This document shows, in pieces, positions 1 through 11,443 of a stretch of DNA of 64,000 nt. Origin of the DNA: Mesaphorura yosii (Eukaryota; Arthropoda; Collembola; Poduromorpha; Tullbergiidae); the NCBI GenBank assembly GCA_009869945.1, contig WIXG01000150.1, positions 1 through 64,000 of the forward strand. Direction: 5' to 3'. The translations under genes and the position numbers were made by a program. Position 1 is the first letter of the stretch; each line of letters begins with the position of its first letter. A model generated the notes under the pieces. It was not told where the DNA came from. It searched no databases and saw only the letters and a program-made list of their open reading frames with translations.

Positions 1-565
1 TGGAACTGGGATGAGGTCGTGAAGCTTGCTTCCGCTCGTCCACGGGTCGGCTTGGCATTGCAGTACAGCCAAGATCGGCCTACACAATCTAAAATCAAAA
101 GATAATTCTACCATAAGAAATCTAGTCGCTGGAGTCGATGGTTTGGCTATCCGACCTCGTCATTTCTGACCGCTGACATAGTGATGTGTGTGTGTTGGAT
201 TTAGAGCCCCGGAGGTTTGTTCGCGTGCGAAATTCTTACCAATTGAGTCAGAAATTGCATTATGAACTCAATGTTCAGCGAACAGACTGATTTCGGACGC
301 AATTTTTCATTTACATCGTATCAGGCCTTCACTTTCATGGACCACGCATGTCACTATGAATTTTGCCAATATTGCCTCTTTCAATTAAGTCGATTCTTCT
401 TGAATTTAACTTACTACCAAGCAGGATGGGTAAAACCAGAAGTCGAAGAGCAAATCATTTTGTATTTTATTTTATTGAGAATAGCAAAGAGAGCACAATT
501 TATTAATAAACCATATTGAAAATTCGTGTTCCTTGTAATTGTAACAATGTTTGTACGCGTTAAGT
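1..565. other. Left flank, no gene seen
   Basis: No reading frame here looks like a protein. The stretch contains the 3' untranslated region of the minus-strand NUBP2 gene. Overlapping AATAAA signals read on the minus strand lie at about 461-476, roughly 90 bp past the NUBP2 stop codon. The outer 400 bp hold nothing I recognise. Confidence 0.5.
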
Positions 566-1762
566 TTATTGTCTGACGCCTTCTCGAACTCGTTCCTGCA
601 ATTTGTCGAATATTTTTGCAACGTCCGATTCTGCAAACGACTCGATGAAATTCTGTCCCGACTCTCCACATTTCACCAGATTAGGATCGATGGGAATTTT
701 TGCAAGTAGTTCAATTCCTGTCTCCTTTGCCAACAGCTCGCCACCATTTTGCGAATAAATTGGAGTACATTCCTGTAAGAACAAAGACGTGTTCATGCAA
801 AGCTGATTTTTTCCAGTCCAAAGCCACTTCAGGTGATCGCTTACGTCACAATTGGGACATTTAAATGAGCTGTAATTCTCCACGATCCCAATGATTGGAA
901 TTCCTGTTTTCTGGCAGAACGTCACCTCACGACGAACGTCCGTCACTGAGACAAGCTGTGGCGTTGTCACCAACACTGCGCCTTTATTCGGGTACGACTT
1001 CAGGGACTCCATCACTGACATGTGCTCATCCGACGTTCCAGGCGGTGTGTCAATTACTGTAAATTACAAAAATATATGATGCATGACATCAGAAAACTAA
1101 AGAAGTTCCACGTCCTTCGAGACTTGAAACAAGCGTACCCAGAACATCCAAATCTGCCCAGTAAACGTTTTCGATGAATTGCTTTATCATGGCTGAAATA
1201 AACGAACAAGTCGGGCAAATTAAGTGAACGAATGCTGTGAAATTGCGAAAAGTACTCCTCGATTAATGAAAGCCTTACAATGCTTCTTTGGACCACGCCA
1301 AATCACGGCGTCATTCTTGCTTTTAAGTAAAAACGCGATAGACATCACTCCGAGTGATTTAGTGCTGTCCAAGTAGACTGGAACCCACCTATTGCAAGAG
1401 CACATAGAGTAGCAGAGAAATGCACAAGCCAAAATCCCGGGTCAATGTGTTTACCCCAATTCCGATTGATGAATGTCCTTGTCGTCACCCAACCCTAACA
1501 TCTGTGGAATCGACGGACCACAAATGTCAACATCCAGCATCCCAACCTAGTAAAATGGAAATCTTGTGAAAACAGTCACAACAAGGCAACGACCAAGATG
1601 TGGAAAGAAATTTCGTGTTCGGCGATTCGTTACCTTCTGTCCACTTTTCACAAGAGCCAAGGCCAGTTGTGTAGCCACTGTGGATTTTCCAACTCCACCC
1701 TTACCACTCAGCACCAAAATTACTTGCTTCACATTCGCCAAATTAGGAACGATTGTAGTCAT
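566..1762 (-). CDS. NUBP2: NUBP2, cytosolic Fe-S cluster assembly P-loop ATPase
   Basis: NUBP2 is a Mrp/NBP35-family scaffold ATPase that works with NUBP1 to build Fe-S clusters for cytosolic and nuclear proteins. The first exon (1634-1762) carries the deviant P-loop [10 protein letters not shown] near residue 17. The next exons carry [13 protein letters not shown] (about 1470-1554), VIWRGPKK (about 1276-1391) and a short [11 protein letters not shown] exon (about 1137-1191). The last part has [18 protein letters not shown] and the CPNC cysteine pair that ligates the shared cluster. An intron of 72 bp with no in-frame stop separates the CPNC exon from the C-terminal exon (about 766-837). The start ATG at 1762 is chosen because it gives the compact NUBP2-type N-terminus; codons further upstream are not ATG. 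It lacks the N-terminal four-cysteine extension of NUBP1/NBP35, which supports NUBP2. Confidence 0.9.
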
Positions 1763-2122
1763 TTTTACCAAGGGATATTAGAACGAAAGAAAGGAACCAG
1801 GAACTCTAGCCTGTAACCAGACAACATTTCAGAGCTTTTATTACATGTTAGCATTATTTCAAGACATTTCGAGACTGATGTCATAGTCAGGATGAAGAAG
1901 AATGTTAGTACCTAAGTGTCAAATGTCCGTCATGTCTCCAGTGGCTTAAGGCTTAGCTTAACGATTGAGCAATGAAACAAATCTTAAATACGAACTCTTA
2001 CAACACAAATAATTTTAACTGTTAACTGAATTAGGTCCTACCATTCGGAATTTACACAAATTACAAATACAAGTCTTTCTTAAACCCCAAAGCTTTGCAA
2101 TCTAGTTATCCTACAATTACCG
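1763..2122. other. Spacer between PAXBP1 3' end and NUBP2 5' end
   Basis: This 360 bp stretch lies between two minus-strand genes. It must hold the 3' untranslated region of PAXBP1 and the promoter and leader of NUBP2. I see no additional ORF. Confidence 0.5.
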
Positions 2123-4771
2123 TTACGTGTACTTCTTGATAATCATATCTGCTTCGAGAGTGCATCCAACTGATCTCAATATTTTGGCGACGTCTTGAAT
2201 GGCAAGTTTATTTGTTGCAAGGCAGAAATCTGTACTTTGCACCATAGAAAGCAAACAGTGAATGAACTGTTGTATCCCATTTGGCGGTTCTGCGTCAGGG
2301 TCCTTGCAAATCCAGACGGTCGGAATCACAGCCAGCACTCCATTTGCCTTTTCCACGCTTTCAGCTAGATCTGGAGCTGTTCGGATACCAAGTAACAAGT
2401 ATCGGGTTAGAAGGGCGTCCAGAGCGAGAATTTGGAGAACGTCGTCACTTATTATTCCGGCCCACACAGCCATATTATCCAGGAGCTTAACACCAGACCA
2501 AAACTGACGCGATGCAAATACGGAGGCTGGCGAGGACTTTGTCGCTGTTGAGTGTTTTGGAAATATCGGAATGTAGACGTCGTTCTCCAGTGCGTTCTTA
2601 AATTTGGATATTATCGTTCCCAGCAGACTTCGAATGGACTTGCTACTTGGGGCGACGAACCAGTCAACGATTAACTTCTTGACAACGTTGACAAGTTTCC
2701 GAGTTTGGCTTGTTGAAGTTGGGTCCCATTTTGCTTTTACGATCACTTCGACCCAAGGCACTAGAACTTTCTCTGCTACAGACGGAATTATCTTTGAGTC
2801 AACGTCAGTGCAAATATCCTGCAAGGTTTCTTCTTTCCTGTAGTTGTACTTCAAAAGCGACTTCACCCAAGAAAATTGGCTGAAATCCAGTTCGTTAGCC
2901 AAGGGATCCCATCGGATGATTTCAAGACGTATCAAAGGTGCAACACATTTTGAAATGCACATGTACGCGTACGACTCCTTGTAGGAATCCAAGTCACAAA
3001 CCCTCCATTCCATGAAGATTGCTAAAATTCCTTCGATTGTGGAGAAGTCTTCTGAGACATCTTCGAAAATTGTCGTTGCTTCTCTGAACAGGCTGTCCAT
3101 TTGAATTTTGTACGAATTTATTTCGAACTCACTTTCCTCGTCGTCCGAACTCAGTCCGTCTCTGTGACTTTCGACACTTTTAACTTCTCTGTTTTTTCTT
3201 CGCCGCGTGCGTCTTCCTTCACGTTCAGCAGCTCTCTTCATTCGAGCCTCATCAGGTACTGGAGGTTGAAGCATATTTCCCGTGTTGTTGGCCACCGCCT
3301 TTATAAATGCGTTGATTTCTTCAAGTTGATCACTCGTGTCCTTCCTTCTCCGCTCGACAAAGCGATTTGATCTGGACTTCATCAGTTCGATGACCCGTTT
3401 CTCAACGTTTTCGATCGCTGGAATCTTGAACCGCATGCAGTCGATCATATCCGCAAAATATCCTTGCAATTTCTGGAATAAGATGTACCGGGAAGAAAGT
3501 TTTGGCTTTGATAAAGTAGCGTCACCCGTATCACTGCTGATTACTTCAAATTCATTTGTAATTCTACTAAGTTCACCGGCATTTCGATCCCGGGAAATTT
3601 TCAGAACGTCCAGTCTTTCTGCAAGTCTTTTGAAAATGCTTTCTGATGTGACTCTGTTCTTTCCGGAAATGATGTCGTCAATCGTGACAGTTGGTGACAC
3701 CATGCTCTTACTGCTGGGAGTAGGTAGCAATGTTTCCTTATGTACTTCGGATGAAACACTTGAAAGTAGTTGATCGTTTTTGGAGTAGTCAGGTTGTGGG
3801 GAGTCAGCAAAGAAATTCTGGTCGACATTGGCTGGTATTTGATTTTTCCGAATTGCTTTACTAATTTGTTGTTTCTCCCATTCGTCAATTTCAATATCTG
3901 ATTCCTCTGACAGTCGATCTCGGTTTTCATCTTCCGCGGCGTTAAAAACTTCGACTCGCTTTTCCCTATCAATCTTGTCTGCATTCGTGGCGTTGGAGAA
4001 GTCGATACGGTCGTCGTCTTCATCGCTCTTGTCGTTATCATCGTCCTCTCGTATGAATCGGGTGCTTTCGGCTCGTCGAGATTCATTAAGTGAAATAGTA
4101 GCCGGCATTGCCCCGCCTTGCATCTCCCTCGCCAACTGTCTCCTCTTCTTTGCTTCATGGATTAAATTGGCATCTGGTATCTGAGCTCGTTCTAGCGTCA
4201 GTCTAACCGCCTCGGTTACATTTGACCTTGCAGGTCGCCTGAAGTGCACATTATTATCGTCCTCGTCGCTTTCAGATTCCATGTCGACTGCCTCAGCTTC
4301 TCGTCCAGCCAATATTCTTCCTAGTCCTTTCTGATCGCTGCCCTTGCTTGTTTTATCTCTGCTGGTGTTGACATCAGTTTTACTTGATGGGGCGACAGTA
4401 TACTCTGATTTTGATTTCGTGCCAGTCACAGATTTCTCTTTGTCCCGTTGCTTGATCAACTTCCTCGACACAGATGATTTCTTCACCTTAAAAATTTCGG
4501 CTTCGTCATTTTCTTCTTCGTGGTGAAAGCTAAGCAGTGTGGCTCCAGAAGAGGTCTTGGTCTTGACGTCCTTCGCACGGTCTTCTTTTTTTGTGGTTGT
4601 CCTTTTCTCTTCGGGCGAGTCAACTTCCAAGCCGTTATCTTCCTCGTCATCGGGCCCCATCGTGATGACTCGAGGTCGAATTGCTTTCTTGGGTCGCCGG
4701 AACATGACTTCAGACGAATTGGGAGCGACCACCTGAAACTTTACATCAGTTACATTAGTACGCTTCTTCAT
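2123..4771 (-). CDS. PAXBP1: PAXBP1 / GCFC-domain splicing-associated protein, single exon
   Basis: One uninterrupted frame of 882 residues matches the PAXBP1 (GC-rich sequence DNA-binding factor) layout end to end. In order: an N-terminal FRRPKKAIRPR basic segment; LLSFHHEEENDEAEIFKVKKSS near residue 80, a strong family signature; an acidic middle with IPDANLIHEAKKRRQLARE; a helical region; the REGRRTRRR basic run followed by GLSSDDEES; and the C-terminal GCFC domain with SYKESYAYMCISKCVAPLIRLE and RQFWSGVKLLDNMAVWAGI. Family members act in the nucleus, linked to the spliceosome and, in vertebrates, to PAX3/7. The length is close to the human protein (about 917). Unlike its neighbours it has no intron, which suggests loss of introns or an origin by retrotransposition. 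The start ATG at 4771 is the first in frame. Confidence 0.93.
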   Translation of the reverse strand: MKKRTNVTDVKFQVVAPNSSEVMFRRPKKAIRPRVITMGPDDEEDNGLEVDSPEEKRTTTKKEDRAKDVKTKTSSGATLLSFHHEEENDEAEIFKVKKSSVSRKLIKQRDKEKSVTGTKSKSEYTVAPSSKTDVNTSRDKTSKGSDQKGLGRILAGREAEAVDMESESDEDDNNVHFRRPARSNVTEAVRLTLERAQIPDANLIHEAKKRRQLAREMQGGAMPATISLNESRRAESTRFIREDDDNDKSDEDDDRIDFSNATNADKIDREKRVEVFNAAEDENRDRLSEESDIEIDEWEKQQISKAIRKNQIPANVDQNFFADSPQPDYSKNDQLLSSVSSEVHKETLLPTPSSKSMVSPTVTIDDIISGKNRVTSESIFKRLAERLDVLKISRDRNAGELSRITNEFEVISSDTGDATLSKPKLSSRYILFQKLQGYFADMIDCMRFKIPAIENVEKRVIELMKSRSNRFVERRRKDTSDQLEEINAFIKAVANNTGNMLQPPVPDEARMKRAAEREGRRTRRRKNREVKSVESHRDGLSSDDEESEFEINSYKIQMDSLFREATTIFEDVSEDFSTIEGILAIFMEWRVCDLDSYKESYAYMCISKCVAPLIRLEIIRWDPLANELDFSQFSWVKSLLKYNYRKEETLQDICTDVDSKIIPSVAEKVLVPWVEVIVKAKWDPTSTSQTRKLVNVVKKLIVDWFVAPSSKSIRSLLGTIISKFKNALENDVYIPIFPKHSTATKSSPASVFASRQFWSGVKLLDNMAVWAGIISDDVLQILALDALLTRYLLLGIRTAPDLAESVEKANGVLAVIPTVWICKDPDAEPPNGIQQFIHCLLSMVQSTDFCLATNKLAIQDVAKILRSVGCTLEADMIIKKYT

Positions 4772-5508
4772 CCGAAATTACTGCCTAAAATACACACACG
4801 CTTGTTCTAACACTAAAATGGTAAGTAACAGCAATAATCTTAAGCCTTAAGCCACCATGTTTGCCTTATAACTTTCGTTCGTTCCGTCCGTCTGTCAACA
4901 ATGTCCGTCACAAAATTGAAATCAATGCAACTTACGTGTGCCAATTCCTAAATTAATGAGTACGTGGGAAATCACGAGGGAGCTAGTTGGTCAGATGCAA
5001 GAAATGTGCTGTTTCAGAAGATCCGCCCCACTAATTCTTGTAGTTTTGCAATAATCAGAAAGAAGGTGTCTGTCTGCAATGTTCATCCGCGATTCCAAGA
5101 TCTATTCAGTGAATAAATTATATGAATAGTGTCGCTTTCGCCGTGCTTCAAAATCTTCAAATAAACGCAAAACTCGCGGTGTTCAAGTGATCCCGTCTCA
5201 TCTCATGTCTCACACTCGCCGCGCCATTGGGATTTTCGGGATCGCGTCTGTCTGGCCTGACCGGGCCACCTGAGTGACAAGAAAGAGATGCATGCACCGC
5301 TGAGTGATTTGGAGTAGTATTTGATAACTGAAAGTTTATTATATGTTATTTCGAATCAAACAACTTCTAAATAGGAATGACTTAATCTAATGCAAGTAAA
5401 TGTGTAGACTCAAATTTATTGGAAATAATAATTGGGTCAAGACGGCCAAGACCATAGAATAATACGCTTCATCAGGGGCCGGGCAGAAACTTCAACATCG
5501 CGAGTGAG
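4772..5508. other. PAXBP1 upstream region and 3' UTR of the tail-anchored gene
   Basis: About 740 bp without a plausible ORF. The part near 4800-5000 should hold the PAXBP1 promoter. A minus-strand AATAAA at about 5335 fits the 3' end of the gene ending at 5509. Confidence 0.45.
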
Positions 5509-7514
5509 TTACCAACCCTTCCAAAACTTGAAGTAAGAGTGGTCGGTTGCACTTTCGTCGATCTCTGTGGCGTATTCATCGGGATAATCTACTTCCGCAT
5601 ATTCTGCACTGTAGTCATCCTCTTCCATGAGTTCCATCTCGGCCTCGCCTTCCTCAACATGGAGTTGGTATTGGAATATTGCGAACATAATCAAAACCAA
5701 CGATAATAGAATTATAACAATTTGTATTCTGCGATCGGCTGGATCTGTAGACCTTCTTCCTGGGACCAGAGATTTATTCATACACTTTTTAGCGTACTTG
5801 CTTGAGGAGGAGGGTTTGTTTACTCGTGTGCCGGACTCATCTTCATCCTCTGTAAGGAAATCGAGCGTTTCATGTTTATCACCTACTTCGGGGTGATGCG
5901 CAAATCTTCTTGAATTCTTAACCTTGTGGCTTTGTGGTGGCGTGACTTTCAACATAGACGCCGATGCAGTTGCAGAAGGTGAAAACAAATCGTCGCATTC
6001 GATGAGAACACGGTAAGCATCGAAAGGACCAATTCCACGGGAGATTGGAATCTGGAATGGCGACTCCCTGCTGAAAGAAGTGAAAACTGTATTCATGGTG
6101 CACAAATTGCGATGATTTTATTCTTGGGAATCTTACATTTGGTGGGCGAAGCGTCGCGTTACTTCACGCTGGAAAAAGTCCTCCAAAGTAAACGACTTTG
6201 GCTTGCGGTATTGTTTTTGTACAGTATGGACTTCCGACTTGCGCGTGCTCGAGTTTAACTTGGTCACTTCATCGGTGGCGGAGTACGTGAATGTAAAGAA
6301 ATTCGAAGCAAACTTTGCAGGGATAATTTTCTCCACCAAAACTTGTCCTTTGTAGTAGTGTCTCCAGTAATCCTTAGATCATGTGTGAAGTTTCATTACG
6401 GGCGAGAAGAACGGAGACTTGCTTAAAGTGGCACTTACATCGATAGGAAAGCGAATCACATCCAAATGTCCATTATTGTTATCGGCTGGAATCGGGCATT
6501 CATCGACGCCAACACCTTTGAGAGAACGGAGTTCCTGATTCAGTGTCAGCGACTTGTCTTTCTCATCATAGACAAGGGAACCCAAACTCCCACGGATTAG
6601 GACCAGATCATGAAGTGTAAGGCACGCGGCCAGCATCTGGGCCAGTTCTTGATGGGCTGCCAGCCGCAGTATCAGTTTTGATGTTGGATCATAACTGCGT
6701 CCAGTGAACATGACCTCATCAGCACCGATTTCAATCTTTTGCGAAAATTTGCTGTAACAGAAAAACTGCTGGATGTACAGAATCTGGTCGTTTTGCGGTG
6801 AAAGTCCGAGTTTCTTTACTTTAATCTGTCCATGCACGAACACAACATTCAGAGACAAAAGCTTCACGAAATTCCAAGAAGATTGACTCGACTCACCAAA
6901 ATAAAGTTTGTGCCAAGCGGCTCAAATTCGCTGCAGACTTTGCGAACCGCGTCTGTGACGAGGGACCCAAACTCTTCCTTCGACATGTGCACCATCGGAT
7001 GCATCGTTTCGTTCTGGATTGCGTCGCTGTTAAAAAGATTCATCAGAACCGACTGCCAAACTGTCCATTGAGTCCAATTGTTTGTGTACGGATCTGCGTC
7101 AGTGGCGGCGGCGATGAAGTTGGTACCATTTGCGGTCTGAAATGTCTTATTCGCCATCGAAACCAGCGGCGGAGAGCGCAATGGCGTCTCAATGTCTTCT
7201 GAATCCGCTCCGGTCACTCCGGTGTTATTCGAACTGCCTGGAGGCGACGCTGGTGGGGTCTCACTCTCAATTCCTCTTTCACCGCTGGAAGTGTTTCCCT
7301 GTTCGGGAGTGAGTGATTTACTCCGGCGCGAAGGAATATTAATCTTTGACAAATGAGTCCAGGACATGTCTGGAAAGAATTCTGCCCTCTCCTTCGGAGA
7401 TCGCAACGGAGTTGATGATAAGGGTTCCGGAATTGGTACTGACAGACTCGTAAGACTCGTATTCAGTTGTAATTGGTTGCTAGCGTCAGTTTTCCGAAAC
7501 GGAATTCGATGCAT
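5509..7514 (-). CDS. Unrecognised tail-anchored membrane protein, 4 exons, about 600 aa
   Basis: I do not recognise this family. Four exons (6897-7514, 6439-6825, 6137-6372, 5509-6070) join in phase to give 600 residues. Residues 1-130 are polar and rich in Ser/Pro with several SP/TP sites (TPLRSPKE, ETPPASPP, ETPLRSPP). A folded-looking middle of about 300 residues follows, containing ILRLAAHQELAQMLAA, DLVLIRGSLGSLVYD and DYWRHYYKGQVLVEK. Near residues 528-550 is one hydrophobic segment (IQIVIILLSLVLIMFAIF), followed by a 50-residue highly acidic tail ending in FKFWKGW. The arrangement suggests a protein with a cytosolic or nuclear body, anchored in the ER or nuclear envelope near its C-terminus. 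NxT/S sites in the body would be unused in that topology. The start ATG at 7514 is the first ATG in frame. The gene model is firm; the function is unknown. Confidence 0.75.
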
Positions 7515-7949
7515 AATGACACAGATCACAGATTTTCGGGGAAATCGATATAAAACACAAAATTACAACGCTCTCTTAGCTATTAACTTTGTTAGAGTGC
7601 AATGCCTGATTTACTTCGTGTCATAAAGTGGACTAAACGTTGAAAACAATTGACGAAAAGTGGGGCAGATAAAAAGACAGCATCGTGGAAGGGAAACTCA
7701 AGACAATGAATATATTTTTAGCAATAATAACGGAAAGGACGCATTCTATGCTAACTAATTCTCCAATTGCGATGATATCAGTACTAGCATTATGTTTATA
7801 GATCAGAACTGCTAGTCGATACGACAGAGGGTGAAGTTCCTCTTCCCCAGTTTCAAAGGACGAATACGTACAAGACACAAAATATTTATTCATCACACAA
7901 CGCAAGGTTACACACACACTCGTATTTACATTATTCAGCCTACATTGCT
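7515..7949. other. Spacer: promoter of the tail-anchored gene and ZMPSTE24 3' UTR
   Basis: About 435 bp between two minus-strand genes. A minus-strand AATAAA at about 7884-7889 fits the ZMPSTE24 3' end. No ORF is convincing. Confidence 0.5.
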
Positions 7950-9816
7950 TCATTTGGTTTTCTTCAGTTTCATATCGTCATCAATTGCATGGAGTCTCTG
8001 GAGCAGGGTCGGATGCGAGTGATGCCAAGCTGAGTACAAAGGATCGGAGATGGGGAAGCCAAGGTTGTCCTTATTCAACTTCACCAACGCTCCTTTCAAG
8101 AACTTTCCATAGCCCAATTTGACAGCGAATTCGTCAGCTTGATATTCAAACAGACGGCACAAGACGTTCATGAAATACCCCATTGCCTGCAATAGAGAAT
8201 CAATAATATTATGCCTGCTGAAACCAAGACCTAATAACACGACTACGACGATTTGAATTGACTTACAGTGTTGTAAATTTGAAGCAAAAACTGCAGAACG
8301 ATAATCAGTCCAAGAAGTATTGGCTTCGGGCCATATTTTGGAAATCCAAATGCTTGATACAAAATAGATTTTTGGTAGAAGAATGCAAAAAATGCAAATA
8401 TGAAGAGTAAGTTGACTTGTGAAATGACAATGTTTTTGACAACATGGTTTAGCTTCCAATGCCCAAGTTCATGTCCCAGGACGGCTAGAATGGAATGACA
8501 TGATAAATCTGTAATCTTATGATATCCATGGCTGAAAATTACTCCAGTTAGCCCTTACCTTCAATCTCATCATCGTCGCAACCTTTCTCTTCAGCTTCCT
8601 TCTTCTTCTTTTCATCTTCTTTCTTCTCTTCTTCGGTTTGGTTTTCCTTCTCCTCGTTTGGCGTCTCCTAGAATAAGAATATCGTTAAAATATGCTGTAG
8701 AACACCAAATACCAACATTTGTTCGCCAAAACATACCGAAACATAGCCCTTAATAAGAGTATCGTACAAGACTATTCTCTTATTATTGAAGAAGCCGTAC
8801 AAGTATGCATTGGAGTGTGCTGATCTCTTGGATCCTTCGACAACGTAGAGCTTCTTCAGTGGAAAATTTATGGATGCTGCCAGTGCCTCAATTCGACTCT
8901 TCAAGGGTCCATCTTGTAAAGGAGTGTATTTGTCGAAAAGTGGAGCAATCACCACCGGGTAAATGGTCATCAGGAAGAGCAATACCACGAAGGAAAATAG
9001 CCAAAGCCATATAAAGAAGTATTCTCCTCCAATCTGTAGGAATTTTAAAGTTATAAATACAGAAATAGTTTAGCAATCCAGCACGCACGTGTCTTTTACT
9101 CTACCTGGACAATCTTAACGAGGAGTCCTACAAATGGCGCGCCAATTGCCGCACTGACAAGTATCTTTTTGATAAAGTCCTTGGTGAAGAATCCAGCGGT
9201 CTGTTTGTTGAATCCATGTTTCTCCTCAAGTACAAATGTTGAGTAGATGGTCAATGGCAATCCCACAATGTTATTAAAACCCATCCCAATTATCATGAAA
9301 CACATGCTTCGCCCAATTTCTTCATCCCAAGTCGATGGCCAATAGCCAATTGCTTTCAACATGGGGCTGCTCAAATTCCACCCGTGATATAGACCCTCGA
9401 ATGACAGGAGACACTGTAATTGGAGACAATTCTTATAATTATTACAAGAAATGTCGCTCTGGTAGGCTTCATATATGGTACGTACAGTAAGCACAAGCAT
9501 CCCATAAAACTCAGAAAAGATGGAGAATTTGTTTTTGTCAATTCCATACAATCTCGACTTTTCGAATGTTTCTTGATCCAGAATTCCATTCAGCTCGGTT
9601 GGAATCTCGGTTGAATTTCGATAGACACGTCCCTACGAACATGCACACACGCTTGTATTGTAGAATTCGATTAAGTTCAGATATGAGTGTAATGGCGCGT
9701 CAAGTTACCTGCCGGATGCAAAGGTAGAGCTCGAAGAAATATTCGATCCAAAGACAAGTAAGAATTGTAATGTAAATGTGATTTGGAGTGATCCAGGCGA
9801 AGTCCAAGTCCAACAT
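7950..9816 (-). CDS. ZMPSTE24: CAAX prenyl protease 1 (Ste24/ZMPSTE24 zinc metalloprotease)
   Basis: This is an ER and inner nuclear membrane protease that removes the -aaX tripeptide of farnesylated proteins and, in animals with a suitable substrate, makes a second upstream cut. Exons read minus from 9816: [12 protein letters not shown] (a membrane segment); [11 protein letters not shown] with [13 protein letters not shown]; then a long exon with [17 protein letters not shown] and GLLVKIVQ; then [14 protein letters not shown] and [11 protein letters not shown]; then an acidic/basic insert rich in EK; then [10 protein letters not shown], which holds the HExxH zinc site; and finally [10 protein letters not shown], which supplies the third zinc ligand. 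The C-terminus is [14 protein letters not shown] followed by a lysine-rich end resembling an ER retrieval motif (KKTK). All catalytic elements are present. It is divergent to the MICOS gene, with 748 bp between them. Confidence 0.93.
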
Positions 9817-10564
9817 CTTTGATAATGATAGGTATTATGACACGAACTTAGTCGATGAACTTGACAGTGCAGGGCTCCGAAGTCTGAATTTGAACGACTA
9901 GTCAGTGCAATTAAACGAGGTGATTCACGATATGGCTCTTTACTCCCTTTTCCAGGTCTAAAATCACTGTAAGAAAATAACCGGTGAATGTGAAGAATTA
10001 TGCCATCGAAGAATTAATTAGTGACGCTTACCTTCAAGATGAACGCCGTGATAAAGTATTGCTAAAACAAACTAACTATTCGATCTACTGGATCTAAATG
10101 CTCAATGAACTAAACCTAGTACAGCAATCTCATAAGGCCATATTCAGCTAACTCGGGTTGGTCTAACTTGAACTTGCTAAACAAGTTTTAAATTCCAGCG
10201 AGCAAATGCTACCAGTGATCTGAACACCGATGGGAAAATGTCAAGAGCTCCTACAAAACATCGCGTCTGCATCTCATTCGACAGGGGAGTCAAGGTGGCC
10301 CAATGAGCTCGCGTGATCTTTCCTTGAATTGCGGAAGTGTCACTCTTCAGACTAGGCCAATTCCAATGCCAGGACCAGGCCAGCTCGACTCAAACCCGAA
10401 ATACTGTACCAGTGACCAAGTTTCGGTTTCCCGTTTCCACTTGTCGTCTCCTTAATTCTAATTAGTTAAATTAGCCAGTGCTTACAGAGGCCTGATAAAC
10501 TGGAAATCTTGACTCTTGGACAACGGTCCCATTGTAGCAAAATTACTTTATAACGTCGTCAATC
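9817..10564. promoter_or_regulatory. Divergent intergenic region between ZMPSTE24 and the MICOS gene
   Basis: This 748 bp gap separates two genes read outward and must contain both promoters and leaders. I found no clear TATA box for either gene and no ORF. The promoter role is inferred from gene orientation only. Confidence 0.45.
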
Positions 10565-11443
10565 ATGTTGAAATTAAGTATTCACAAAATAATCGTGACT
10601 GGGGCAGGTTTAGCCGGTGGCGGAAGTGGCTTGGTATGGATGCACCATAAACAGCAGTACAGTTATCAGTATCATCAGAGATTTCCAAACCCCTTCATCG
10701 TGCATGCCGCTGAAGCAGAAAGTCCTACCCCTGTAAACCAGGATAAAATCATCGATAAGTATGCTGCACTGTACACGGAACCTGCGCCGGTGCCTCCCAA
10801 ACCCCCACTTAGGTGAGCTTACCGTCAATGTCAATTACCGCCGAAAGACAGAAATGATAGTCGATTTTATCTTTTTCGTTTAGCGATAAAATTCCAGCGA
10901 TAGCAAAAACACGCACCGAACTAGAAGAAGCAATAGAAAAATGTCGGACTACAATTACACCAATTAAGGATACGATAAAGAAGCACGCTAATAATACAGT
11001 AGATTTCACAATAAGGACGGCTGATGGTGCTGTCGGTGAGTTAAGATTCGATGTTCGAACAATTAATAGCGATTAAATTGTGAACTTTATTTACAGAGCA
11101 AGTAAACTACATTAAACACAAAGCACCGAAAGAAGTTCAAGTAGCAACGATTGTCGGAAGTGGTCTTCTTGGTCTCATCTTATCGTATCGACGTGGATTC
11201 TTTCGCAAAATACTTTACACGACAGTTGGAGCTGGAATTGCGTCGTGGATCATTTTCCCGACCGAGACGAAGTTATTTGTTAAGTGCAGCGCGGCTCATA
11301 TGAAGAAGTACACCTTAGTAGCATACCACTTCGTCGTAGGAGGTTAGAAACGCGAAACTTCCCGTTCTTTTTTTATTGCCTTATCTCTTACGCCTAATTA
11401 ATGCTTCTGTCTTTCAGCTCAACCGAAACCGAAGGAAAAGTGA
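10565..11443 (+). CDS. APOO: MICOS subunit MIC26/MIC27 (apolipoprotein O-like)
   Basis: Four exons (10565-10812, 10884-11035, 11097-11342, 11418-11443) join in phase to 223 residues. The family sits in the mitochondrial inner membrane, binds cardiolipin and shapes cristae junctions as part of MICOS. The N-terminus (MLKLSIHKIIVTGAG) can serve as a targeting sequence. A proline-rich stretch (PAPVPPKPPL) comes before a helical region with KTRTELEEAIEKCR. Then come the two family membrane segments, ATIVGSGLLGLILSYRRGFF and ILYTTVGAGIASWIIFPTE, and the typical basic end QPKPKEK. Whether it corresponds to MIC26 or MIC27 cannot be told because many arthropods have one ancestral copy. AATAAA signals lie at 11672-11677 and 11773-11778. 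Confidence 0.88.

Noticed and set aside
262-519. 85-codon frame at the left edge
   Set aside because: Low-complexity, Phe-rich text overlapping the NUBP2 3' UTR, without support.
3601-4158. 185-codon minus-strand frame inside PAXBP1
   Set aside because: It overlaps the PAXBP1 frame, which has strong homology. No domain of its own.
6618-6629. TAAGGCACGCGG, identical to the 5' 12 nt of miR-124
   Set aside because: It lies antisense within a coding exon of the tail-anchored protein gene, the next bases do not match miR-124, and no hairpin is apparent. Chance match.
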